The translations under genes and the position numbers were made by a program. A model generated the notes under the pieces. That model did not search any database. It worked only from the letters and a program-made list of their open reading frames with translations, and was not told the origin of the DNA. This document shows, piece by piece, positions 36,437-46,299 of a DNA stretch of 64,000 nt. Numbering within the stretch: position 1 is the first letter of the stretch; each line of letters opens with the position of its first letter. The DNA lies in assembly GCA_001692895.1 (NCBI GenBank), contig KV748259.1, positions 558,001 through 622,000 on the forward strand, read 5' to 3'. This stretch comes from Cenococcum geophilum 1.58. Taxonomy: Eukaryota; Ascomycota; Dothideomycetes; Gloniales; Gloniaceae.

Positions 36437-36545
36437 TTATAGAAGCTTTTGCGGAAGCTTTTACAGAAGCTTTTACGGAGGTTACTACGGATATTGCTGC
36501 GGATATTGCTGCAGAGATTGCTGCGGAGGTTCTTGTAGAGGTTGC
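36437..36545. repeat. 12 bp tandem repeats (about 9-10 units)
   Basis: Units such as GCTTTTATAGAA, GCTTTTGCGGAA, ATTGCTGCGGAT and ATTGCTGCAGAG follow one another in 12 bp steps. The step is a multiple of three, and on the minus strand it encodes Pro/Gln-rich four-residue repeats. Confidence 0.75.
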
Positions 36546-36642
36546 TAGCGGGTTAGGATATCGTTTATAGATCTAGCTTATTGTGTTGGTTGTCTAGGCG
36601 CGGTAGGGGTTAGAGAAGACGTCTTGGCGCTTAAGTTAAACG

Positions 36643-36747
36643 GAGCTTGCGCGGACAGAGCTTGTGTAGACGGAGCTTATATAGGCGGAGCTTGTATAGG
36701 CGGGGCTTATATGGACAGAGCTTATACGGACGGAGCTTGCGCTAGTA
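36643..36747. repeat. 15 bp tandem repeats (7 units)
   Basis: Seven units of the type GAGCTTGTGTAGACG in exact 15 bp steps, five codons each on the minus strand (Gln-Ala-Pro/Leu-Ser/Pro-Val/Ile like). In-frame spacing implies that the array expanded while the frame was still translated. Confidence 0.85.
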
Positions 36748-37530
36748 TAACTTGTGGCTGTCCGTTATTAGAATTCCCTTAAGAGTTAAACTTCTTTATA
36801 GCGCGTATTTGGTGCTTAATCTTAATCTCTTATAGAGTCTATTTATGCTCTTCTTCTATATTAAGGACTTGCTTCTAAATATTGTCTTTAATAGTGCCCC
36901 CGTTTATAGGTATAAACACTTTATTCTCCCGTAGGAAGTTACGGAAGTCCTATATAATATCCTTCTTCGCGGGAGCCTATGTTTCCTTTATCCATCTAAT
37001 AAAGTCCTCCTTTATACAGTACTATAGCATAATGTCGTTATATTTGCTGTCTTTATAGTATGCTATACGGTGTAATAAAAATCTATTTAGGTCTTGTTGC
37101 TTAGCGTTTACAGAATTAATATCTCTATTCTATGTCTCTAGGTTAATATCTTTCTCGTACTTTATTAGGTAGGTTAACGCCATAATAAACGGACGTGCGT
37201 AGGTATATTTGGCGGCCAGTAGGGGGTAGATTAAGATGGTTGTTTGACGCGTTTCGGACGTTAACTTAGGACCTTAGGTTTAGTAATACTTCTAACCTAA
37301 AATACTTAACCAAATCTTTGTAAACGCGGTTATTCTGCGTAATAGACGCAACTTGGTATCTCCTAGTACTTAGTAATACTTCTATTACTAGTTTTCCGCA
37401 AGTTTAAGGTAGCACAGTATCGCTAGGATCTATTCCATATAAGCGTATATAGCACCCCTATACGAGACTATCTCTTCTATTCAAAAACCTAGCTACTCTA
37501 TAGTTAACTATATATTTAACTACTGATCAG

Positions 37531-37693
37531 TATTGGTTACACAGGGTGACTTACTAATAACGACTACTCGAGTAGGTTACAGTAATGTTGGTTAAAAGCT
37601 TGTTAATTGAAATGAGGAAGGGCGAGGAGCTTAAGGCTCCTCGCCACGCTAGTGCCGCGGCTACACGTGACCACACGTGATATATTTCCGACA
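37531..37693 (-). repeat. LTR (right) of the 35263-37693 element
   Basis: 163 bp, TATTGGTTACACAGGG...TTTCCGACA. It is nearly identical to the left copy with transition differences. The hairpin GAGGAGCTTAAGGCTCCTC is intact here. TSD ATTTA follows. Confidence 0.9.
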
Positions 37694-37698
37694 ATTTA

Positions 37699-38479
37699 AA
37701 TATACACGTCGTACTTATAGGATAACTAGATTAACTAGCTTATATTTACTAAGTTTACTATAAATAATTCCGTCTTGAAAACTATAAAGGTCTCCCTATT
37801 TCTGGCTAACTACAGTTAGCATCTATAAATAGGTTTTAAACCCTTTAGTAATATTCCTCGCCTTGCTCGTTACGTCTTATAAATTATAAAAGTAAATTAA
37901 TTTATAAAAAAGATAGAGGAACTATAATAGTTCCTTATTAACGAAATAATATAGGCTTAATTTATTTATAAAGCTGTAGTAAATAAGAAACAAACCCTAG
38001 CACTAGCCTACTAAATTAGTAATTTTGTCTAGCTAGATATAAGAAATCTAAACACAAAATAACCTGCTAAGAAGCTTAATTAGAAGAACGCTAGCCCTTA
38101 TAAGGTTAAGAAGGTTGTCTTCTCCTATGCCTACCAACTAAAGCTCCCTAATACGATTAAAATCCACCCCGTACTCCACACGTTAGTCCTTTACCCTACT
38201 ACTCCTATATTAGACGCCTTTTCCAAATAGATATAAGACCCTCCCCTACTAGTTAAAGTAGATAGTAAGAATAAGTACTTTATTAAAAGAATTAATGACA
38301 TTAAGTATAATAAACGGAAACGCTAATATATATCTTACGAAATAGAGAGGCTTTACTAAGCCCTTATAAGAACCCGTTAACTCTATAAGACTTATATAAG
38401 CCGCAGAAGACTTTTATAAACTTTATCTAGAACTACTACAACCCTATCTCGCAGACGCTTAAGTTTAAAGGGGGGGTAC
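37699..38479 (+). pseudogene. Gypsy-D integrase C-terminus and chromodomain remnant
   Basis: Rejoins Gypsy-D after the 2.4 kb insertion. It has the integrase C-terminal part (to about 38100) and a chromodomain-like segment (about 38160-38330), matching Gypsy-E 24410-25150. The polypurine tract AAAGGGGGGGTAC abuts the 3' LTR. Confidence 0.8.
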
Positions 38480-38888
38480 TATAACGGAATACCCTCGTAA
38501 CACCTTATATACGTCTACCTATTTTCACTAACTTAGCAACTAGAGACTAACCACGAGACGGCAATCTAATAGCAATCTGCAATAATCTAACGGCAACCTA
38601 CCGCATTCTGCTATATTCTACTAAGTTCTACTATATTCTACTATATTCTACTATATTCTACTAAGTTCTACTAAATCCTGCTAAGTTTTGTTAGGACTAC
38701 TACCTAAATCCAATTCTACTCTATATATATATTAACTAAGCAACTAAGTCTATAATATATACCCTTTCTTCCTGTTTTCCTACCTTCTTTCCTTACGCAA
38801 CGTCTTGACTTTATTACACAGTTTACGTATATAGCTTAATAATATCTACTCGTTATATATTATTATCGCTTATACTTACTCCGTAACA
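38480..38888 (+). repeat. Gypsy-D 3' LTR
   Basis: 409 bp, TATAACGGAATACC...CCGTAACA. It is 20 bp longer than the 5' LTR, mainly because the TTCTACTATA unit is repeated three times around 38635-38660. TSD CCTAG follows. Confidence 0.92.
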
Positions 38889-38893
38889 CCTAG

Positions 38894-39089
38894 CACGCTA
38901 TACGCGCTATAGGGGGCCTAGGTATAACTTACGTACCTATAAAAAAGATACTATAGATACTGCTTAAATTAGGATAGCTACTATATTAATAGTATTTTAA
39001 TGCGTTGTTAATCTACGTAGCTATAAAGGTAGAGAAGCTTGGTGGGGTGGCCGACTCGCTTATATAGCCGACTTGCTTATTAAGTACGT
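38894..39089 (+). other. Fot1-like element, right end with TIR
   Basis: Last 196 bp of the Fot1-like transposon after Gypsy-D. It is non-coding and ends in the TIR (reverse complement ACGTACTTAATAAGC) and the TA duplication at 39090-39091. The inner TIR block GGTGGGGTGGCCGAC matches GTCGGCCACCC of the left end, and this right TIR is less RIP-altered there. Confidence 0.85.
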
Positions 39090-39583
39090 TATTACCTTTA
39101 GTAATAGATAGATCAACATATAGTTATTATCTTTAAATCCTTTTAGCTATTATATATATATAGAGTGCTTCTTTATAAAGCTATCTAGGAAAGCCGTAAT
39201 AACGTTAATCTAGTAAGCCTTAAGGTTATATACCGCAATTAACGCTAATAGAATCCTATATATAGTTAAGGTCACTACTACGGTATATATATAGTTATAG
39301 TTAATATTTACTACCTAGTGGTTACTATATATAACCCACCGTACCTTATACCAAATAGCCTCTCTAAATGCGTTATATTTAAGGTCAAATATAAACTTTA
39401 ATAGTAGTACTTATACGCCCTTTAGTTTTTTAACTAATTAATACATCTTAGCTTTTAGTGTTAAGTTATTTTAACCGTTAATACCTAACGCTAATAAGGA
39501 GTTTCTGGTAAACATAAAGCCTCCTTTAATATTTATAGTATTTTAATCTTATATAAAGATTCTAAATAAGGCTCCGGAGGAGC
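39090..39583 (-). pseudogene. Copia-3 RT N-terminal fragment
   Basis: The minus strand reads the first half of a Copia RT domain: a KAKMYQLVKK-like region, YKVRWVIY-NHQV, then INVITAFL-SFIKKHSIY and a YVDL segment next to the Fot1 TA duplication. This block precedes the palm fragment at 12351-12601, so the two are halves of one RT domain parted by the Fot1 insertion. The right edge at 39583 abuts a D/E-type LTR. Confidence 0.8.
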
Positions 39584-39750
39584 TATTATAAAGTAAGTAT
39601 AAGCGGCGATAATATATAGCAAAGTAGGTATTATTAAGCTATATATACAAACTATATAATAAAGCTAAGACGCTATATAAGGAAAGAAGGTAAGGAGATA
39701 GGGAGAATGGGTATATATTATTAGCTTAGTTGCTTAGTTAATATATATAC
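39584..39750 (-). repeat. Gypsy D/E-type LTR, downstream part (minus)
   Basis: The reverse complement matches the last 165-170 bp of the Gypsy-D/E LTR, ending ...CTTATACTTACT-TATAATA at 39584. The first part of the same LTR is at 60092-60292, so Gypsy-B (39751-60091) inserted inside it. Flanks do not give a convincing TSD (GGAGC on the left). Confidence 0.8.
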
Positions 39751-40170
39751 TATAACGAAGCCTTATAGCAGAAACTACGGTGGACTTATTAATAGGCTGG
39801 GTATATAGGTAAACAAGAAGTCAACAACGTAATAATAACTAGTGGAGTGGTTGCCTAATAGATTAACTCTAATTGTATTCTAAGATTCACTACAAAGGAG
39901 AGAACTATCTAGGTAGGGACTATAGTCCTTTAAATATACAACCGTACTCCTAAGAAATCCCCTTTATACGTAAGGTACGTGTTATATATATTATATATAC
40001 GTTCCCTTTATACACTGCGTACACTGCGTACAACGTTATATAACCTTAGTTACCACTCCTTATTATATAGCTTTATTGGCTTTATCCTAAACCGTACCTA
40101 AATTAGCTAACTAGCTTCTTCTAACTCTTCTCTAAGTAGTTATAATATTATACTTAAAGCGTCCGTAATA
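39751..40170 (-). repeat. Gypsy-B 3' LTR
   Basis: 420 bp. On the minus strand it begins TATTACGGACGC and ends CGTTATA. It is less RIP-altered than the 5' copy (for example, it retains CACTGCGTACACTGCGTAC). Confidence 0.92.
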
Positions 40171-42739
40171 CTATCTCCCTTCTCTCTATCTTTATCTTTA
40201 AAGATTCTAAATATCTCTAAGTCGTTTACTAGAGGTATAATATCTATCTAATTAATTTAGTTAATATTATTGCTTATTATACCTAAGGCTCCTTCCTCTT
40301 CGTAGGCGTAATGTTATACTCGCACTATTACTGCAATATTATCTCTTAGTAAAATTATGCCGTCTCTATATTCTCGCTATTTAAAAGAGGGGTTAGTCTA
40401 TATTACGTTAGCGAGTCTATCTTTATAATAACCGTCCTCTTACTTAAAGTGCACTAAAGTAAATATTTGTTCGTCCTATAACGTTTACTCCATCTCCGAT
40501 GCTAAATGTATATAATCTATTACTCTTAATAGTCGTCTAGTTCCTTAACTAATTTATCTTAGGGTTTTGTGTTTAATCTACTGCTATATAGCTAGATATT
40601 AAACTGTCTTAAGCCCTTATTAAGTTAGAACGTTCTTATAATATAGAGTAGAAGGCCCTTAAAGCCTATATCGCGGCGTCCGCTTAGTTACTCTATCTTA
40701 AGAAGGTTTATAAAAAGGTTCGTTTTAAGGAGTAAAAACTTATAGAATAAGGTTTATAGGAACTTGGTAATAAAAGAACGGATTCTCTTTTAATAGAGAA
40801 GAAAATAAATCTAAGTAATTTGGTAACTGCTCTTTTTAGGTCCCTCTTAGGTAACTTATTCTTTAGTAATCCTTTTTTATTAATGCTGCCTAACCTAATT
40901 TCTTCCGATACTCCTATACCTTTCTTATAGCATTCTTTAAATTTTTTAGTAGCTCCTAGGTAGTCTTGTTATAGCCTATCCACTTAACCTTATACTATAT
41001 TTTATTATTAATATCCTTATAACTAACGATCTTTAAAACTTACTATTTGTCTTTCTTTTATCCTCTATACGTGTCTGCCTTATAAACTAGTAGCTTAATA
41101 TTCCCATATACTAGTTCTAGCATTGCGATATACTATATAGGGTAGATCTTTATTTTGGCTAGTAGGTTTAACTTAAACGTAACCGGTAAAATCCTTTAAA
41201 TAATTTTAAAAGGTCCTAGTCTAATATAGTCTAACTTCTTGCTTAGTTATCAACTCTTGAAATTTTTGTATAGTAGCTATACTTTATCTCCCTCCTTAAG
41301 ATCTGGTCCCTTAGATCTCTTAGTATTATAGTACTTTTTTATTCTCTCTTATACTTTCTTTACTAATTCTATAAGGTCTATATAAAGATTTATTAGTATC
41401 TTTATCCTTTTTTTAACTGTGCTACTTATTTTCTTTACTTATTATAGTAATAACGATGTTCTTAGCTTATACCCGTAATTTACCTTAAATAGTAATATGC
41501 CTATTTCTTTTTAGGGTATTATATTATATATAAATTATATAACTAGTAATAGCGATACCTAATTATTCTGTGCGTAATTAATATAATATCTTAGATACTG
41601 TTCTAGCGTCTAATTTAATCTTTCTATTTAACCGTCTGTCTATAGATAATATACGGTAGAAGTTGCTACTTAAACTCCTTACTCCGCTAAGAATACCTCC
41701 TAGAATACTACTATAAATCTTAAATCTCTATCCAATATAATCTTACTTAGTGCTCTATATCTTATAAATACTTCTTTAATATAGATTTTAGCAATATCCT
41801 CCACTAAGATTTCTTCTATGCATGCTATAAAGTATCCCCACTTTATAAGCTTATCTACTATTACTAAGATTGCGTTATAATCCTATCCGGTAATAGGGTC
41901 TCTTAACTTTAGTAACTTAATAATAAAGTCCTATAATATAACCTTCTATAGTCTCTCTGGTATTTTAATAGGTTATAGCCCTCTATATAGCTTATGCCTC
42001 GTTAGTTTATTTCTTTAGCAATCTAAATACTCTTTTATTACTTTCCTTATAATATTCTAAATTCCGTTAATAATATATTCTTCTTAAAGTCTTAACACTA
42101 AGCCTATTGCTTTATTATGTTCCTAAGTCATTCCCTTATAGAAACCTTCTATAAAATACTTCGCTATACTTCTTGGGATATACTTTACCTCTCTATACTT
42201 ATATAATATTTCTTCTTCTAGATGTTCTAACTATTCCTCTAGCTGTGCTTTAAAGATTCTTTATGCCTAAAAGCTTTTTAGTATCTTGTAGATTCTTTCT
42301 GGTTTATTATCCTCTTAAGTTACTACTAGCTTAGGGTAATTGTATCTAATTAATCTATCCTTATCTCTGCGTAGTATTGCTCCTAATGGCTTCTTATTAT
42401 TCTATAGTTTAGCCTTTCTACTAAGTGCGTCTACTCTTACATTCTTAGTTCCCTTAGTATACTAAATCTTAAAATAGTATTCTGTAAGTATCTCTGCCTA
42501 TTTAACCTATCTTTAATTAAGTTCTTTTGTTATTAGGAACCCCGTTAGGTTTTTATAATCCATCTTAACTATAAATAGTTTCTCTGCGCCTTATAAGAAT
42601 GCTCTTTATTCCTTAAGTACTATAACTATACCTAATAACTCCTTATTATAGACGTTATAGTTTAACTCTAGTGGTGTTATCTTTTTACTATAGTATGCTA
42701 CTAGGTGCTATACGTCCTGGTGTTTCTATAGCAAGTATA
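40171..42739 (-). pseudogene. Gypsy-B integrase and C-terminal tail remnant
   Basis: On the minus strand from 42739 down: end of RNase H (about 42700-42400), integrase zinc site and core (about 42350-41250), the C-terminal integrase/chromodomain region (about 41250-40900) and a 3' segment to the polypurine tract. It parallels Gypsy-A 6230-8710. It is extensively degraded. Confidence 0.75.
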
Positions 42740-43507
42740 AGCTCGGACCTATAGAACTCGGTTACCGCCCAAACTCGGTTACGTTTCCTATACAAAATGC
42801 CGATTTTCCACCTCTATAAAAACAGTATTAGTAATATATTATTAATAATATAAAGTCCTAAACTTAAAGCTTATATAGTCTTAAGTAAATTTATAAAAAA
42901 AAAATTTAAAAAATTCTCTTTATGCGCTTAAAATATAAAATAGTTTATTTTACATAGTAATTTACCCCCCTAAAAAAACATACTATACTATTTTAATAAA
43001 TTTTTTTAGAATTTTTTTTTAAAATTATATAGCTATACGACACTAGATTTTAATTTTTATAGCTTTTATATATATAAGCTTTTAACATATAGCCATTTTA
43101 AAAATCGCCTATANAAAANNNNNNNNNNTTTTNTATAGGCGATTTTTAAAATGGCTATATGTTAAAAGCTTATATATATAAAAGCTATAAAAATTAAAAT
43201 CTAGTGTCGTATAGCTATATAATTTTAAAAAAAAATTCTAAAAAAATTTATTAAAATAGTATAGTATGTTTTTTTAGGGGGGTAAATTACTATGTAAAAT
43301 AAACTATTTTATATTTTAAGCGCATAAAGAGAATTTTTTAAATTTTTTTTTTATAAATTTACTTAAGACTATATAAGCTTTAAGTTTAGGACTTTATATT
43401 ATTAATAATATATTACTAATACTGTTTTTATAGAGGTGGAAAATTGGCGTTTTATATAGGAAACGTAACTAAGTTTAGGCAGTAACTAAGTTTTATAGGT
43501 CCGAGCT
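42740..43507. mobile_element. Palindromic MITE-like element, 768 bp, with near-perfect arms
   Basis: The ends AGCTCGGACCTATA (42740) and its reverse complement (43507) are flanked by TA (42738-42739, 43508-43509), as for Tc1/mariner-type elements. The two halves are inverted copies of about 380 bp each, meeting at an N run (about 43114-43133) that is itself symmetric (A4-N10-T4). The inner 300 bp of the arms appear identical, while the outer 80 bp differ by about ten transitions. It is non-coding. It sits in Gypsy-B pol. It could be a foldback element or an inverted dimer of a MITE. Confidence 0.82.
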
Positions 43508-43742
43508 TACTTCTAATATATAGTCTAATACGTCCATTTCTATAATTATGTCTAGTCCTAGCTGGTAGATTTTAAGGATTAGCTCCTAGGTAAATAACTC
43601 CTTAAGTTCCTTAAATAACTTCCTTTATTCGTCTCCCTCTACTTATAGTTCCTCTTTCTTTATAAGCCTAGTAAACAGTTTAATATTTTTTAACTATTAT
43701 ACTATAAACCTTCTATAGTAGTTACAGAACCCTAAAAATAAC
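43508..43742 (-). pseudogene. Gypsy-B RT/RNase H fragment between MITE and Copia-2
   Basis: About 230 bp of minus-strand Gypsy pol from the RT-RNase H connection. It ends at 43738-43742 in the ATAAC target duplication of Copia-2. The upstream continuation is at 49911. Confidence 0.75.
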
Positions 43743-43914
43743 TGTCGGAATATTTATGTGTGGCACTAGGCTATAATAAGCGAAGCGAAGGGGCCTTAAG
43801 CCCCTTTCCCTCGCACAGCTTTAAGAATTAATTAACTATCATTATATCAACCAGCAAAGACTATTTAACTATAATTCCGGCCTATTATAATAGGTATCCC
43901 TAGTAATACCAACA
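43743..43914 (+). repeat. Copia-2 5' LTR
   Basis: 172 bp, TGTCGGAATATTTATG...CCAACA. It contains GCGAAGCGAAG followed by the hairpin GGGGCCTTAAGCCCC. Confidence 0.93.
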
Positions 43915-44379
43915 CTAATTAGTGGTTGTTAATTATTAACTATAGAATAGCAAGGAATCTGTTTAGAAGAGGCTAAACTGTAAATATTAGGATTGCATCC
44001 CCACCCCTTTACAGGAACGTGCTAGAGGCAATCGGCGAAGTGACTTTAAAGGCTCCTAGAGGAAGCTAGTATATACCTTTAGTAAGTGTTAAAGAAGCTA
44101 CGTAAGATTTCTAAGGACTTATACAGAATTAGCGAGCTAAAAACCTCTCCCTCCGTCTAACCCTCTAAGTCGCGTCCATTATATAGAACAACAACGTTTA
44201 TAAGGACTTAAGTAGAATCAGTAAGCTAAAAACCTCTCCCTCTACTAACGCTCTAAGTCTCTATTAAGAACGTTATTATAATAACCTTAACTTTACCTCC
44301 AATCTACCTACAAACCCAACCTTATATTACTTTTAACTATATTAAACCCTTTTGAACCAGTTAATTAATATATTATTAT

Positions 44380-45955
44380 GAGACAAATACGCCTACAATA
44401 AAGAGAAATGGGGAGAATTATTTAATCCTATAAATAAAGCTAACCTTAACATAGAAATAGTAAATGGATATATTATATACTATATCCAGTACTACTAAGA
44501 TAAGAAGTTTAAGGACTAAATCCTATAGGAATACTTTTGAGAAGATTTTAAAGGATAGACAAAGGATATCTTTAATCTTAGTTATAAGAATTTAGTCCGA
44601 ATATTACGGGATCACTTGCGAGTATATAGATGCTATATAGGTAGAGATAAGAGAACCCTCCCTACAAACTTATAAATTGCTGTTAAGGAAGAAGAATATT
44701 ATAAATGGACTAAAGAAGAAATCGATCAGCAGCTTAGAGAAGGCAGCGAATTTTATTTATAGTAGAATCCTATAAATTGTAAGTCGCAAGCACTAAGATT
44801 AGTAGGATCATCAACACCCTGGACCACTCCAAAGACACCTTAAGCTACCTTAGCTATACCAGCAGCAGTAGAGCAGCATTAACAAGATATCCTACAAGAT
44901 CAACATACCTACCCTCCTCTACCGCTATTACAGCCAAATATACCTGTGTTACAGAACCTACCTATACTATATAACCTACCCGCATTAATAAACCGGTCTA
45001 AATTACTATCACCGTTATAAATGCCCGCAATTATAATAAGGATATTACCTATATAACTACGTAACAAATAAGCTTAACTACCTTACTAGCACTACCCTAA
45101 ATGGAATATACAGAACTAATAATAACCCTAAACTATTTCAACCAAGCTGCTTACAGACTTAATAAAGTTTTATACTAATAATGCTAAGAAGTATAAAGGA
45201 GAAGTATATAATATTCTTAATGCCAAGCTACAAGTATTCTATAATCGTTGTATTATAATTAGAGTGCCAAAGGAATAATATTATATGGCATTTTTAATTA
45301 TGCTTAAGGATCGGGCAAGCGATTTTTACTATAATAAGATTATGGGAAGATCGTATAACTTTATTATAATGGTATAAATAGTAAAGACACACTTTAAGAC
45401 TAAGGAAAACCGCTAGCTGTATATATCGGAATGGAGAGAGACTACGTATTAGCAAATCATCGACGCCAGCTTAGAAAAATTACAACTTAAGTGTCTGTAA
45501 ATGCTCTTTAATAAACTCCAAAAGATCTAATATAGACTATTAGAAGAATACTAAAGAGAATATAGTCTTTAGGATTAAGTTATTAGTGCCTATAGAGGTG
45601 TTAATAAGTGTAGTCTTACATTATATAACCCGGCCACTATATTTAAGGGTATATATACTTAGTTGCGATTAGTAGTAGGAACAGTAGTACGTGCCTAAGA
45701 AATACGATAATACTATACGTAAACTGCCCCCTAGAAGCAAGACAATTAAAGCAATACCAAGTAGTATAACTAAAATTAGACCAATTGTACGTATAGAGGA
45801 CCCCGAAGAGGCTTTTGGCGTGGATCACGTCTATATAAAGGAGGATACTAAAGTAGAGGAAACTACCGTAGCGGATATTATAACCACTACCCACCCCGTC
45901 GGAAGCAATGCTATATCTATAATAAGCCTAGATGCTAGCCAAGCAAGTATATAGC
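44380..45955 (+). pseudogene. Copia-2 gag remnant
   Basis: Gag-like region after a non-coding leader (43915 to about 44380). It includes a Trp-containing capsid-like part (about 45300-45650) and a C-terminal charged segment, of which 45691-45954 is still open for 87 codons (KKYDNTIRKLPPRSKTIK...). I do not see a clear CCHC knuckle. The open stretch is a relic, not a separate gene; the frame on the opposite strand (45643-45894) is its shadow. Confidence 0.65.
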
Positions 45956-46299
45956 AGAAGATAGACAATAAGTATATACTAAGTATTAACAATATGCCTA
46001 ATACGTAGGAGAGTAGAAAGTTATATTGGCCCAGTATTACGGCTTCCTTACTACATAGGAAGGAGTAGAAGATCTTCTAGATAATAACATAGGAGAAGTA
46101 GACTATATAATAATAAGTATAGAGATTAAGGAGGAATATGGTACGTATTTTACAGAGTTTAGAGAAGTTAACGGTACCTAGACCGTAGCTATCTTAAACG
46201 ACCAGTCTACCTAGCACGCGGTTACTAGCGAAGATATCTTTAAGGCACTACCACTACAGTTGCTAGAGACCTTAGTATTCACGTTTAAGGACCGATATT

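Larger units (their letters stand above)
36300..37500 (-). pseudogene. Gag-like degraded frame with Pro/Gln repeats
   Basis: The minus strand holds one discernible frame with blocks such as LMALTYLIKYEKDINLE, a Trp-containing IRWIKE segment and a charged IEEEHK region. A repeat-rich C-terminal part encoded by 15 bp and 12 bp tandem units (Ala/Pro and Pro/Gln rich) follows. I do not recognise a family. Its position and low-complexity tail suggest a Gag-like protein. It is not intact. Confidence 0.45.
35263..37693 (-). mobile_element. Non-autonomous LTR element, 2.4 kb, with a Gag-like Pro/Gln-rich frame only
   Basis: LTRs at 35263-35426 (164 bp) and 37531-37693 (163 bp) with perfect TSD ATTTA (35258-35262, 37694-37698). 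On the minus strand the LTR starts TGTCGGAA, like Copia-2, and carries the CACGTG / CCGCGGCACTAGCG / CTTAAG-hairpin module of Copia-1. It is therefore probably a Copia-derived parasite. The interior has one degraded frame on the minus strand (about 37500-36300) and no RT, RNase H or integrase. It is structurally complete but cannot move by itself. Confidence 0.83.
26612..38888 (+). mobile_element. Gypsy-D, same family as Gypsy-E, with three insertions inside
   Basis: LTRs at 26612-27000 and 38480-38888 with perfect TSD CCTAG (26607-26611, 38889-38893). The domain order and sequence match Gypsy-E throughout. Inserted later are a hAT element (27964-29691, Gag), an ORF1-only LINE derivative (30340-32453, protease) and a non-autonomous LTR element (35263-37693, integrase). 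Without them the element is about 6 kb. It is more heavily RIP-altered than Gypsy-E and broken in dozens of places. Its target is the Fot1 copy, 32 bp beyond the Gypsy-C duplication. Confidence 0.92.
12602..39089 (+). mobile_element. Fot1/pogo-like DNA transposon, split by 24.6 kb of later insertions
   Basis: TIRs start ACGTACTTAATAAGC (12602) and end with the reverse complement at 39089. They are flanked by TA (12600-12601 and 39090-39091), as for the Tc1/mariner/pogo superfamily. The TIRs extend about 50 bp (GTCGGCCACC is shared by both) with internal transitions. The element's own sequence is 12602-14219, about 32 bp at 26580-26611, and 38894-39089, roughly 1.85 kb and typical of Fot1-like elements. 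Gypsy-C and Gypsy-D account for the rest, each with TSDs. It is inserted in Copia-3. Confidence 0.87.

Noticed and set aside
43114-43133. N run as an ordinary assembly gap between unrelated contigs
   Set aside because: Bases on both sides, including those within the N run, are mirror symmetric, so it is more likely an unresolved hairpin tip. An assembly mirror artefact remains possible and is noted in the findings.
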